From: Dermanyssus gallinae
Taxonomy: Eukaryota; Arthropoda; Arachnida; Mesostigmata; Dermanyssidae
Assembly: GCA_003439945.1 (NCBI GenBank)
Contig: QVRM01005387.1
Span: 62,001 to 126,000 of the forward strand
Length of the DNA stretch: 64,000 bases
Reading direction: 5' to 3'
In this document: positions 1 to 13,438 of the stretch, one piece after another
Layout: every line of letters starts with the position of its first letter
Numbering within the stretch: the first letter of the stretch is position 1
The notes under the pieces: model-generated
What the model was told of the DNA's origin: nothing
Seen by the model: only the letters and a program-made list of their open reading frames with translations
The model's database searches: none
Translations under genes and position numbers: made by a program

Positions 1-1015
1 GGGGAGTGCTGGATAAACATTCCAAAAACGAAAAAAAAACAGGGGCAGAGAGGGACAAATGTGGAGACAGCGCAAGAAGAAAGGGATGTCAGGAGCCATG
101 TAGGCGAGGGCAGCGCCGTCATGTCAGTAGGACGGGCTCGGCGGGAAGCCAGGGCAGGACAGGCCGGAGTCAGTGGGGTGTTCGGAGTGTCATTGGCCTC
201 ATCGGCATCGACGATGGAGGCGCTGGCGATGGGGAAAGAGCACTGAGTCGGCTGGCTGATGATCGGTCTGTCTCTCAGGGGGTTCGGAGGTCGGAGCTTG
301 GAGCTGCTGGGAAGATTTCGAAGGCAAGCAGACAAACGAGAGACACACAGAGACAGAACGAGAGAGAGAGAGAGCGCGAGGGGTGGTGGGGAGAACTGGG
401 TAGCACGCGCGCAACCACAGCTGCTGCGTATATATACAGCACATACGGCCGGCCATATACAAACGAACGCACGTATGGATGTATGTATGTACGTATATAT
501 ACACACAGGCTCGCCGCCTCTTTCCCCTTGCTCGGCACGCAGGCACGCGAACACGCAAACACATCCTCACTCACCATTCAGGGCGTACGACGTACACACC
601 ATTCAGACGCTACGGCAGATAGATAGGTAGTAAGTAGTAGCATGTTAGCCAGCCATACTGGCCATACACTACAGACTACACAAACATCAACGCCGCCTCT
701 CTGTCTCGCCTGTCTGTTTGTGTCTGCGTATCAACAGTACGACGAGCTAGTTAGTGCTAGCTAGCAGTGAGTCTACGACTCCGACTACGACGTCGTTGTA
801 GTAAACACGCAGTACCCGTCACGCAGTACAGTACAGTACAGTGATCATTAGTGTCAGTGGAGACGACTTCACGACTTCATCTTCTACCTGCATCATCTGC
901 AACTGCAGCTGCAACTGCTTGTTGCCGCAGGGGCAAACTGCAGAAGAATCTCTGCCCTGTGCGTGAGTGACCCTTCCCGCTCCGTGCTCCCTCCAAAACA
1001 ACAACTCGGATACTC

Positions 1016-1049
<34 letters not shown>

Positions 1050-1210
1050 GACTCCGTTCCTTGAACAGCCACCACAGAAGCAACAACAACTCGCCATCAG
1101 CACGAGCGGACAGGCCGCAGGTAGTGGGCGAGATGATGGTTTAGCCGCCATCAGTCATCTGTAATTCTTCTGTAGCAAGCAAACCAACAAAGAAAACTTC
1201 GACTTTGGTG
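1..1210 (+). promoter_or_regulatory. Microsatellite-rich left edge, possible Mo25 promoter/5'UTR region
   Basis: There is no convincing protein here: open frames overlap in several frames and follow simple repeats. The stretch is richer in G+C and CpG than the sequence after it and holds GA-rich runs near 355-375, TA/CA steps near 425-510, and an ACT-type triplet array at about 1013-1050. Mo25's first coding exon starts with a splice acceptor (11314-11315), so a non-coding 5' exon must lie upstream. This is the nearest GC-rich candidate. Donor-like GTGAGT sites occur near 963 and 1208. The assignment is inference only; a different, unrelated 5' region is equally possible. Confidence 0.25.
1013..1050. 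repeat. (ACT)n triplet microsatellite
   Basis: Near-perfect ACT/TAC trinucleotide array of about 12 units in the GC-richer left edge. A poly-Thr or poly-Val reading in the flanking open frames is a by-product of the repeat, not evidence for a gene. Confidence 0.8.
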
Positions 1211-2595
<1,385 letters not shown>

Positions 2596-3187
2596 AATCA
2601 TCATGTAGGCTAAGGAATCACCATGTGATTTAGTGGGTTTGAGGGTCCCATAAAAGGATGGCATTATGTATTTTTGTTCCTGTCCCCCAACAACAAAAAG
2701 ATCATGACGATGACGTTGAGTTGTTTGTGAGTGCGTAAATTTCACTCATTTCGTAACTGCTGAGTGAGAAAGACTTGAATCTGATACAACCCTTAACGGT
2801 TGGTCTTGCCAAGCGAGCTGATAGGGGCCAATAAAGGCCGCCAAAGGGTGTGATGTGCTCAGAGGGGTTCTCGTATCCGGCGTTTCAAATAAATTGTTTG
2901 TCGGCTTTGGTTTGTTTTTGTTCTGTTCGCATAGTTTCTGAGGATTAATATAAGTCGCCAAAATGACAGCTTTGACCGGGAATGCGGGACAAACGTGTCG
3001 AAACGGTCACTGCGAAAAAGTTCGTCGAGTTCGGGGGCCACAGACTGTAAGACGCGTAACATAGACTGATTGCGCTATGGCCCGCGCACTTCACTGTTAA
3101 TTTTGTACATAAAACCAAAGCGCATTTACTTTGAAGCAAAATGCATTCCGCTTTCTAAAAAAATGTTGCGTTTATTGGCTATACAAA

Positions 3188-3189
3188 AA

Positions 3190-3233
<44 letters not shown>
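3188..3233. repeat. (TA)n microsatellite
   Basis: TA array of about 40 bp just upstream of a decayed LINE fragment. Confidence 0.9.
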
Positions 3234-3235
<2 letters not shown>

Positions 3236-3329
3236 ATACATCATGTAATATACGAAAAATAAAGTATCTACAAGTATTTTATATAATATATACGTTTAGA
3301 ATAGTTTGGTTAAAAAAAACTCAATCTTG

Positions 3330-4110
3330 ATTGAGTCTGAAAAGGCATTCGATACCGTCGACATCAATATCCCAATTACCAAACTTGACGTTTCTTTATG
3401 TCAGAAAGACAACAACAAGTGGTACGAGTTGGGCAGAGATTTTTCGATGTTGAGAAGATATGAGTTAAGTGGCTTCAATTAGCTCCACTTGAAGAAACCA
3501 CTGGCCATTAGCAGGCGATTGCTGCTTAATAAGTATATTTGGAGTACCGCAACACGGCCGAGTAACCACATTTGCTGATGACACTGCAAGAGCTAGAAAG
3601 GGACCAATAAGGAAGACCTTAAAGGACTGCCAGATTTTTTGCAGCCAATGGCATGTCCATGAATTGGTCGAAGACTGGTGTTATCCAGTTTTTATCGCCT
3701 AGAGGGTCTCGATGCGAAAATCGCATTTCAATGCGAAAACCGCACTCTTGGCATGGTCAATGAGATACAATTATTAGGCGTGGCTATGGAAACCAGGCTA
3801 TCGTTTGAAGCTTATGCAGATCGTGTTCGTAATAAAGTTGTGGGGAGCATCGCTGCCCTCGTCTAGAGCTGTAATATACTACCTCTAACATTTTGTTTGC
3901 CCTTTACTATCCTTACGCTCATAGTTATCTGACCCACGCAGTTGAGGTATTTGGACTCGTAAGCCCGTTACACCACCTGCAAGTCTGCAAAAAAAGGGCC
4001 TTGCGAGTAATATGGAGACACCAACCGTGGGAATCCTTACGTTGTAAATACGTGCAAACGTCAATTCTGTCATTTTTGTTCTACCCGCCCTGCCATCTGC
4101 AAATAGATGT
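3330..4110 (+). mobile_element. Decayed non-LTR retrotransposon, reverse transcriptase relic (CR1/Jockey-like)
   Basis: Several frames, broken by stops and frameshifts, carry pieces of a LINE reverse transcriptase in the right order. Near 3333 there is a motif-A-like SEKAFDTVD; near 3570 a short FADDTA stretch (the F/YADD catalytic box); near 3641 ANGMSMNWSKTGVIQF, which resembles the N-x-x-K-T motif after YADD; and near 3945-4010 the thumb-type sequence VFGLVSPLHHLQVCKKRALR. Order and spacing match ORF2 of Jockey/CR1 elements, and no full frame survives, so it is an old dead copy. The related fragment at 43530-44265 preserves the same final block. Confidence 0.6.
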
Positions 4111-4738
4111 CTGAGATCATACGAATCTTAATGGAAATTTATCTCAATATGTTTAGTCTTTCCCACTTGACATCAATTATGCACACAAGGATCACACACA
4201 CAGTGTTTATATATATATATATATATATAAGGGCAAAATATCGTTCAAGTAATATAATGAATGAAAAAAATCGCTCGATGGAAGCGAATGCGGTCGGTCG
4301 GATGAAGAGTGCTCGGTACGCGAATAAACGTGCTAGCATGTTTCTAGCATGAAGGCTATACCGATACAAAATATCCGATATGCGGTTAAGTTGCTGCTGT
4401 TGTGGCTGTCGCTCTAGTTGTTGCGGTGGACACGTGCTCGTAGGCAGACTGGTAGCCGGTGTTTTTGTAATACTAATATCGACTCCGTACAATGTCGGCC
4501 AAACAACAATGCCCTCTTCACTCCTGGCCGCATTATCTCACGGGCGTATGTATCCAATTACCTTAGGTGAATACGAGGCGTGTGTATGCCAACGAGTGGA
4601 AGAGAAAGAAATAGCCTCGTAAGTTGTAATGTATTAGACGTAGTTTATATTAAATTTGCTCGTAAGTTCTCACACTCGTATAATTAGTTACTAATTAGTT
4701 AGATAAATATACAGATACACTAACATGCCTCTCTTTCA

Positions 4739-4769
<31 letters not shown>

Positions 4770-5050
4770 ACATCTAATTGCCTTGTATAATCGCAATTCT
4801 TAAGGTGAAGAGATTGCTCCGATGTTTACCGCACCCCAATTACCCCCCCCCCCCCCCCCGAAAACCGACAATAGAGGAGGTTTTCCTAGAGAATACCACA
4901 TGCAATTATGGCCTCCAATGTATGCATGTCCTACAAAACAACTATATATAATGCATAGTTCCTATTTCATTGCGATGTTACAAGGATATATGATTTACTC
5001 ACTATACAATGAACTGTGAGGGGCGCTACCAGTTGAGCTTGTCCTCAAGG
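4111..5050. other. Gap with TA tracts and a C-homopolymer
   Basis: Short TA arrays at 4208-4230 and 4739-4765 and a run of about 16 C residues at 4844-4859. No gene or named element was seen. Confidence 0.5.
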
Positions 5051-5059
5051 CAGGCTATC

Positions 5060-6830
5060 ATTGTGCCCATTATCGCTGCCGCATATCCGCGTTAGACCGC
5101 CAGCAGTAATAGCCGTTGAAGAAAATAGTGAAAAGCTCTTTTCTCGCCTGTCTCCAGGTCGATTCGTTTGCCAATTCTCTCGACCATGCATCGGGGCCGG
5201 GTGCTCCGATTGTTTCGGATACTAGCTGCATGAAGATGAAGTCGTTGGCGTTGACCCGCAGCACGCTGAGAGGCCCGTTCCGGGCACCACAAAATTGTAT
5301 GTTCAGGCGTATCCTCTGTTTTGCTTTGGCAGTACGTGCAGAATGGAGATGTGGTTTTTACAATTCTGAACAAGTATGACTGGAAATCACCGTGTTCGGG
5401 CTCTGCGAAGGCTGTAGCCTAACATTGGAACAATCTTAAGGTTTTTGTGTGAATAGAAGCAATTAAAGCTGAACTGTAAGCCGCAAGCTTGCCGCACATG
5501 AAAGCTGCTCCCAGTTTGACAACAATTTTCGCCAATTCATGCATGCGGTAGACCCTAACTTGGATTGTTCCATCTTCAGGGTGGGGTTCTGAGAACTGTA
5601 TACGCGAACACCAGTAGGTTGCACTCGTCGGCTGCACTGAAGGATACACGAAAAACCTTGTGTGCTCCGAATTCAACATTTTTCAAGAAATTTTCTTACG
5701 CTTTTTACTTGTGTCTAATATGCTGCCTGTTTTTATAAACGATTTTCCTGAGCCTCTCATCTCTGTTGGCAGTATCTATATATGCTGCCCCGGTGTGGAC
5801 TGCCTGCACCGAGTCTTCGGTGTCGCACGCTTCACGCTGGGTTGTCTGGTAATGTTCGTGGACGCTGTTTCGTCATTGCCTTCGTGCATGGACTATGCGA
5901 TTGACTCTGCAGGAGCACGGTCTGCCTCGGTCGTATTATTTTCTACGCAGGCGGTGACCGCCCTCAGTCCTATATATCCAGCGAATCAGGTGGCTTATCC
6001 TGACCGGATATGATATCGCCAACATCGGCATCCCTGTGCCACAACAAGCGCCGAAGCACAAAATAAAAGTCTGCACAAAAAAGGAACGTGCAGATTTGGG
6101 TAATAAACACGGTGCTGTTGAGAGGTAGCCATTAGCACTGCCACTAGACTACGACCACCTGTTGGTTAAGGTACAACGTCTCCCGCCGCAACTTTGTGTA
6201 AACCTTTTATCTGCGATGACGCTAGGAAATCGAACCCGTTTAGCCGGAGCGCCCGAAAGAGATCCTATTCCTCAGAGACGCCACCAAACTGTCTTCCAGC
6301 GTACACCAGTCGAGAATTCACTACACATATATTCGTTGAGGCAATGATTACTACAAAAACCGAAGTAAAACGTCACAAAGCAATCATTTGTATGAACGCC
6401 GGCACTACCGTACTCAACCAAAAAATATATATATAATTAATTAGTCGCTTGATACTGCATGTCTGTGTATCCCTCTATTGCTTTGTTCCCCTCTACCCAA
6501 CCTGCGCATCGCTTACAATAATTTTAATTGGTCAAACATTGTGCCAGCTTTGCAGCCGTTTTGCAAATTGGCCGCATCGCTAGTGCAAGGCCTACCTACC
6601 CGTAGTGCACTCCCTCGGAGGCCATGGCCCTTGGATTGTCCTGAATGTATTCTAGAGACAAATACTCGTAATTCGCTGCCCTGACCAAATGCATCACCTT
6701 CCTTTTGACTGCCCTGCACGTACCTCGATAGTTCCGTCTTTCTTTAACGTCCACCGCCATTGGAAGCGAACACACCATCAACACCACATTTATATGTTTG
6801 CAAAGTTCGATCAAGTTTTGTACCTGTGTG
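5060..6830 (-). mobile_element. Decayed R1/I-group LINE, C-terminal part of ORF2
   Basis: On the minus strand, frames broken by stops carry features of the C-terminal half of an R1/LOA/I-type ORF2. Around 5370-5290 there is a Cys-His motif, CTYCQSKTEDTPEHTILWCP, matching the C-x2-C...E-x-x-x-H-x4-C pattern that ends these proteins, followed by a basic tail to about 5070. Further upstream on the same strand (about 6740-6600), RRNYRGTCRAVKRKVMHLVR fits the basic linker between endonuclease and reverse transcriptase. The region between is too decayed to recognise the YADD box. Direction is minus, opposite to Mo25. Assigned to the R1/I group from the zinc motif only. Confidence 0.55.
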
Positions 6831-7089
6831 TGACCTCATTCTCACAGCACATTCCGTGTGCCTATCCTGACAGGCAACTACCAATCTCCATGAAACACAA
6901 GTCTATGTTCCACATTATCGAACATGGTAATATCCTACTTGGTTATGTATATCCCGCTCCTCGGCTCTTTATAGAAATAAATTACCTCCCTCCCCCCCAC
7001 TGTTTAGTAGCTAACCAATTCTTCTCTGTTCTTCTTCAACTCTGGCTACGTTTGAATCTCCAGCGATGACAACCCGTTTTCCCACTGGT

Positions 7090-8340
7090 TTAATAATAAT
7101 TCGCATCTCCTGATTCATCGGTTAAACTTAGGCGAGATTCTGTTCGTCTTGTTGTTGCAGCGGTTGATATCGCTGTTGTGGCCGCTGCTGCTGCTTCTGC
7201 TGTTCCTCGACCCTGTTCCCTAGCATCTCTTTTCCTTCTTGTAGCTGATTCACCTCGTTCTCTCTCTCTTCTTCCCTTGTGGCCGAAGCCGCCCACGCTC
7301 TCTGATGGTCTTTGGTGGTGTTGTTCCTCTGCCGGTGCCGTCTGCTACCGTCGTCTAAGTAAAGTTTTCGGGCTGACCCTCAGCCAAGATTTAACGTCCA
7401 TGGAACTGCTTTTCGCATTGTTTCAGAGACGGACCCCCATAAATACAAATGTGGGGCAACGGTGGGGCTCGAACTCGCGCATCTATGTGTCTCCTCCGGT
7501 TGCGAGGCGCAGACTTAAGCCACCACTCTCTCTCTACGCTACCGGCGTCTGCCTCGGGCTCACCGTCCTTTTTGTCTTGGGGTTGTTCTTTTTCTTTTCT
7601 TCGCCACAGTGGCTTGAATCCAACACAACTCCCTTCTCTTTAACGGCGCACCTCTCTCTCATCCTCTTTTCCCAGAATCAATGTTTCCATTTTTTTCGGC
7701 ATTTGCTGCTACCGTTGGCGTTGTATCTTTGACAGCGGACAGCCTCTCTCGCTCTCTCTCTCTCTTTCTGGCTCTCAGTTCATCAACTCCTTCATTGATG
7801 TCACAGCTACTGTGCCGTTGTTTTCGTAGTCGTTTTCCATTTTCCTCGAGCACTACGATCAGTTCTTGCTGTGTCATTAGGGCGCGCTTTTCTTTCTGCT
7901 CCCTTGGGCATCTCTCTTTTCGATTTGCCTTAGCCTCTGCTGGACATCTCCAGTAATGCTTTGCCAGCATTCCTGCATAGCTTGGGCCTTATTACACCAT
8001 GTACTAGCGTGTCTTCTTCACCAGCACCATTGCGGTTTCATCTCACAGGCGGCGCAGCCGCCTGAATACGTACGGGGGCTCCGCTCAGTGACCATCCTCT
8101 TCTCTAACTTCTCTCCACCTCATTACATGCCGATTACATGCCGACAGTGAACTGGCCGGCATGTATCTTGAGGTACCACGACGCGTGGGGAATCCTGAAG
8201 GATTCTTCGTTGAATCCATTGGGTGACCCTCTCTCTCTCACCCGGCGACCATCCAGCATCACTAGCCGTATTAAGATTCGATCAAGCACGTTACACCTAA
8301 ACATGCACGCTTGCACGCACCTGCTCGTCGGGCCACACAC
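7090..8340 (-). mobile_element. Possible ORF1 (gag-like) relic of the same minus-strand LINE
   Basis: Minus-strand frames at 7970-7659 (103 residues, strongly charged, Lys/Arg/Glu rich with RERERER repeats), 8340-8134 and 7296-7090 (Arg/Ala rich) are what a decayed LINE ORF1 could look like, and they lie upstream of the ORF2 relic in the right order. No zinc knuckle or other diagnostic motif is visible. A SINE copy (7362-7547) interrupts it. Part of the charge bias comes from CT-rich simple sequence near 7740-7770, so this could be non-coding. Confidence 0.25.
7362..7547 (-). mobile_element. tRNA-derived SINE, copy 1
   Basis: Minus-strand copy of a roughly 185-bp SINE family seen four times in the window (others at 8695-8875, 17246-17432, 35962-36150). 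Read on the minus strand, the tRNA-like head comes first and contains a B-box like CGAGTTCGAGCCCC, slightly diverged. The body (rc of GGGCTGACCCTCAGCC near 7371) ends in CCCGAAAAC. The head is the most decayed of the four. Confidence 0.75.
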
Positions 8341-8694
8341 CTTGGCTGAATGCCGTCACCACATTGTAGGCTCTGTTCGAAATAATTACACCACTTAGTT
8401 GTGCAAATTTTTGACTTGGTGATTTCCATGGAACACTCTAAACCTATCGATACTTAACGCTGAATTTCGAATGCTCTACCACCTCCTATATCTCTGCAGC
8501 TTCCAGCAAGTACGCTTCGTTCCAACAATTCACTCAAAATCATTATAGTTCTAGACACCAGTTCCAATACGATCGCAGCATTGTTCTACGCACGAATGGC
8601 AAATATATACACATACAGTAGTTATTGTATAGTATGTTTCCAGACGGATAGGTCAGCAGAATTTACGAATCACGAGTAACCCTGCAGCTGTCTA

Positions 8695-8875
8695 GCCCGG
8701 TGGCGTGGTGGGTGCATTCGCCTGCGGCTCGCGACCGGGGGAGACACATGGGTGCGCGGGTTCGAACCCCACCGTTGCACCGATTTGTATTTATGGGGAT
8801 TCGTCTATGAAGCAATGCGAACTGTAGACCCGTGGGCGTTAAATGTTGGCTAGGGGTCAGCCCGAAAACTATTTT
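8695..8875 (+). mobile_element. tRNA-derived SINE, copy 2 (best-preserved head)
   Basis: Pol III internal promoter boxes are visible: A-box-like TGGCGTGGTGG at 8701-8711 and a perfect B-box GGTTCGAACCC at 8759-8769. A unique body of about 100 bp follows, ending AGGGGTCAGCCCGAAAAC near 8873. Three minus-strand copies share both head and body, so this is a dispersed element, not a single tRNA gene. The head does not fold as a standard tRNA cloverleaf by eye. Confidence 0.8.
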
Positions 8876-9795
8876 AACCCTACAACTGGTTCGACCATAT
8901 AAAACTAATTATTAAGGGTATGCTGAAGTTGCTATAGTGACAAAGTCAGTTAGAGCCAAAGACATTCGTTCTAACTTATTTTTTACAGATATATTTTGTT
9001 AATTATTTTTATTTGCTCTTTTTACCATAGAACAAAAATGTAGAATTAGAGTTCATTCGTTTTCTATTGTCTCTACTATGCATTATAATGTTTATTTATT
9101 TTATTGATAATACTATTCTATGCAATAAACTCTCCGAATATGGTCATGCTATCACCGCCGCCGGGTTTTCTTTTTGTCTGTCGAAAAAGGCGTTGCTTAG
9201 GCAATTTCTATACCGCAAGACCTCTCTACCCAAATCTACCCAACTGAAACGGCAACAGTATCGCGCAGCTAACTGGCATCTCAGTATGCCGATAGACCGA
9301 TACGAGGCCTTGTCGTTATTGTTGTTGCTGCTGCTATATTACGCACGATATTACGATTTTGTCAATGTCGTTGTCGAACGTGTCTCTACCAGCAGCCGAC
9401 AGATGCGGAACCACTTCGTGGCTTCGTATGTTTCTCTTCCCGCTACGCAATTCGTTGTTAATTCCCATATTGACCTGGCTCCTCGATCTCCTACCGTAAG
9501 CGACTGCAGGCGTGTAGCAAAATCTTCACTGAGTTCCATCAGTTCCATGGCCAAAATCATAACTCTCCATTAGTGTGCCGTTCTTCATTAGGCTTACTCC
9601 TTACACTATCCGGCCTGCAGAACCCTTTCAAGCTTCGTGTATTGTGGTGGCTTGCATTACTATTATTACTCTTTGGAAGCGAAACTTTGGATTATGCAGA
9701 AAAGTCTTGTCACGTATAGGCATGGCTAGGTGGTAAATACCTAGAAAACGATCGTTAGCGGGTCCCACAAGACAGCTATTATATATATATATATA

Positions 9796-9870
9796 TAGAG
9801 CGGCGTAGTGTAGTACGCTAGTCATGGTTGTCATCCACCGGAGTGTCGCTTGTTCGATCCCTGTTGTTGT
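9796..9870 (+). repeat. tRNA-like unit with A/B-box-like sequences (SINE head?)
   Basis: Begins right after a TA run. An A-box-like GGCGTAGTGTAG and a B-box-like TGTTCGATCCC stand about 45 bp apart. Sequence is unrelated to the four-copy SINE. Single copy in this window, so only a suggestion of a second tRNA-derived family. Confidence 0.3.
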
Positions 9871-10563
9871 TCGAACTTTCTTTAAGCGTTGCTTATTGAG
9901 AATGGATGATGCACCATTCCGCTGAGAGTCAGAGACCATGCTGCCATAAGCACTGCTGGGGAAACCCTAAATATCTCAACATGCCTGTTTATGCTGCTTT
10001 AAGCTCCCATGTTATAAAATACTGATATGTGGGTTTAGATATACATGTCATGCGAATAATAATTCCATATAAATAACTCAATAGTCTACCAAGGGCTTCC
10101 GTTGGAACCCTCTTAGAGGACTTTGTCGTCAGGATCTGCGTTGGAAAATGTTCTGATGTTGCGAGAAGGACTCACACTAGGTCACTATGGCTTATTCTGC
10201 AGCCGCAGCTTAAGCCGTAGGACGAGACACGCTGCTTGAAATGACACCCTAGCACGTGCTCCAAGACTTTCTGGCTATCTTTATACTCTCGAACCCGCAG
10301 GTTTGTATATAGACGACTCCTGTCGACCTGACGAGATGACCCTAACAGTCTTTAAGGATGGGAGGGCACTTGTCTGGGACGCTCCTGGTCGATAGTCAGT
10401 CACGGCGCTGCCCAGGCTGATATTGCCGTTTCGCAGGCGGAGAGAAATAAGTGTGTCGGAAGTATGCATCTATCGGAGACTCTATGGATTTTCGACCTTT
10501 TGCCTTTGAGACCTTAAGGGGTCCAGGTCAAGGTTTCTGAGGGAGTGATTACTAAGATATACA

Positions 10564-10569
<6 letters not shown>

Positions 10570-10607
<38 letters not shown>
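10570..10607. repeat. (TA)n microsatellite
   Basis: Clean TA array of 38 bp in the Mo25 upstream region. Confidence 0.9.
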
Positions 10608-10611
<4 letters not shown>

Positions 10612-11336
10612 ATGTTTGCATTGACAATTTGCATGTGGTTTGAGTTAAATTCAGTCGGTTGCTTACGGTGCGTCGTCACGACCTCACGCAGCATGCTGCC
10701 AGATGCTTATTCGGACTGTTTGGAGATAAACTAGGTTTTGGCATCTTAATTGTAGACTGCATTTCTGCATTCATACCATCTGCAACAACGCGCATTACAT
10801 TTCCGTATGCAACTTGTAACAAAGCTCCAGAACTCCCATGTCTGTGGCCCGCACGGAACACATTAATAGCTTGTTAAAAATAAAACCGTTGACGGCGTTT
10901 TTATGATTAATAGGGTCCTCGCGTCGGCCGTGCACATTTCGGCTACTAGTAGGATTTTCCTGTTGATGTTACATTTTCCCAATTGTGAGAACGACTACCA
11001 TCCCCAATGTGCGAGTGATGTCACTATTCCACTTTACCCCTTCCCCTATAGCCCAATGTAAAGTCGCCAACATAGGTTGAAATCACTCCGCCATAATCTT
11101 TAGTACCTTGTTGGACGTCGATCGAAGAGGCCACGAGGGATAACGTAGCCCGTTCGCCTTTGGCCGATAGAGGCTACTAGTTCTCCAACAGATGTTCCTA
11201 ATGGGAACTAGATTTCGCATAGCTATCTCGCGCGCACATACGTAAAGAGGAGCGAGGAAAGATTAGCAGTTAAGGGAAAGGAAATCTTAATTGTGTCTCT
11301 TTTTTTTTCTTTCAGAGTTTAAGTTGTAGCGCCGAA

Positions 11337-13015
11337 ATGCCGTTCTTCGGAAAGCATAGCAAAAATCCCGCCGAGGTGGTCAAAACGCTCAAGGATGCTC
11401 TCAATGCCCTCGATAAGGTGGACAGAAAAGCCGAAAAGGTTTGTACACATACAACATTGTACAAGTACCATAGAATTCCGACGGGAGCTCTAAGCTAGCA
11501 AATCTGTCTGGCATATTACCCTATCTATGTCGCATAGCGATGCTTCTTCGAAGTTCACATCTAGCGAATACTTGCATTGGCTGTTTGTCATCGTTATATA
11601 CTCGTATATATATATATATATTAAACAAATATATGCGTACATTCATGTCTGAACATTCCTGAGCTAACGCAACCGCTGACCAGAAACATAACTAATCTTC
11701 ATTGTAGAGGTATTAAATGCAGTTACGCACTATCTCTACGAGTCTCTATCTTAAGCAGTGTGGGATTTGATCCAAACGGTTGGAAGTTACTCCGTTGAGG
11801 TCCATACCCCTTAAACGCACCTCCGTCCTTACGCTTCACTCTTTGATAGCCCAGACCTTCATAGAACAGTACTTTAAGCTATCAGGAGAAGTGACGAACA
11901 CCCTTTCAGATCAATTAGCTGGGGTCGACCACAAGTTCTTTGCACGTGTCCAACACCTGCAAGCCCGCTCTCTTCGAGCTCTACTTCTCTACGGCTGCTC
12001 TCGGATAGAAGCAGTGTCTGTCTTTCTTTGCACTTTTCGTATATCTCCTGGAGAACCTCTTTTGCCGTAGCTGCTTCCAGTTTGGCACATACATGGTGGG
12101 TTTAAATGAAAAAGCACGAAATGTCGAAACAACTAAACCGGTATACATTTGAATATACCGACTTGGCATCTAAAGATGTGAATGGAGTGCCCGACATGAG
12201 TGCGCGAATGCGCGGGCACCTGCGCATGATGCAGGAGAGAAGCAGACTGTTTTGTGTCTCGTCGCGAATGGACGCGAAAGTGCGTGGGAGAACATCATGG
12301 CTTTCCCATTGCCAAATTCGCGTGTCATAATGCTAATGTTGGCTGTGATAGTGGGGGGGGGGGAGCAGTGTTGGAACAGCTTTGACAACTGTACATGACA
12401 GGCTGGGTTACCGGAAGATGTGGGCGCATGAGCTTCAAGGAAGCTCTGTGACCCGTAAAAGGAACTGCGTTTTTTGCAGCAAGTGTCTTTTGTGCCACTG
12501 GTAGTAGCACTGCAGCGCATGTTCCGCTATCATAAAGATTTCGCTCTTTTGGATTTGCGGATCGTTACCAGCGACGAGAGTTGGTGCCATTACTTCGAGC
12601 CAGTCGTAGCTAGCAGTCGTTCTTAGAGCCAGAGGCAGAGCGCGGGGGAGCATGCAATGGAATCATGCGTCGTCACCTCCTCCAAAAAAATTCAAAAGCG
12701 CTTCAATTCGCGCACGACGAAGGACCTAACGAGGACTGGTTCTTGTTGGCAGCCGCAGGAATTCTAGGAACAGGCATTCCTTCGGCTCGTGAAACAGCGC
12801 ATTCGTTGTGCTTAGGCCTCTGGTGGCTACTTTCGAATAAAGACTTCAATTATAGTTACAATGTCATTTCGTGTCTTCTCATATGAACCTACTATATATA
12901 TATATATATATATTTGGACGTCGACCTGATGTAGTTTGTGGTCACGTTTGCTAGGGGACCACTGCTTACATTCCACTATGAGCGAGTTAAATTCTGAGTC
13001 TTCTAGGTTTGATCA

Positions 13016-13070
<55 letters not shown>

Positions 13071-13398
13071 AATATATACAAACATTATACTGATTTGAAT
13101 TAAATAAAAATACAAAAAAGGATGAGCTTTACACGTTATGTATATAGATACACATTTGTTAAACTGTTTATATTTTAAAGTTGTGTTCGTGCTTTGGCAA
13201 CGCCGCAACGTTTTCATCCACACGAATATAGCATGTGTAAATGTTATCCGTTATCTTGTAAGTAGGTTTCCGACGGGTCGACGTACCGACATGTCGTTTG
13301 AAAGCGCTCCGCGAGTCTGCGTATGATTGTAGCATGGTAGCGCAGCTCAAGCTAGCGCAGCAGAGCAGTTGGATGGTGGATATTTAAACACCAACGCA

Positions 13399-13438
<40 letters not shown>

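Larger units (their letters stand above)
8876..11315. other. Gene-free upstream part of Mo25
   Basis: Contains a TA array (10570-10607), short TA runs near 9780, and one tRNA-promoter-like unit (9796-9870). Open frames on both strands are short and show no motif. It probably lies in Mo25's 5' untranslated intron, but no 5' exon could be fixed. Confidence 0.4.

Noticed and set aside
6..626. 206-codon open frame at the left edge
   Set aside because: Low-complexity, overlaps open frames in both strands, no domain or splice logic; consistent with a GC-rich untranslated region.
8695..8875. Canonical tRNA gene
   Set aside because: B-box is perfect but the head does not fold as a cloverleaf and three other copies share a non-tRNA body, so it is a SINE.
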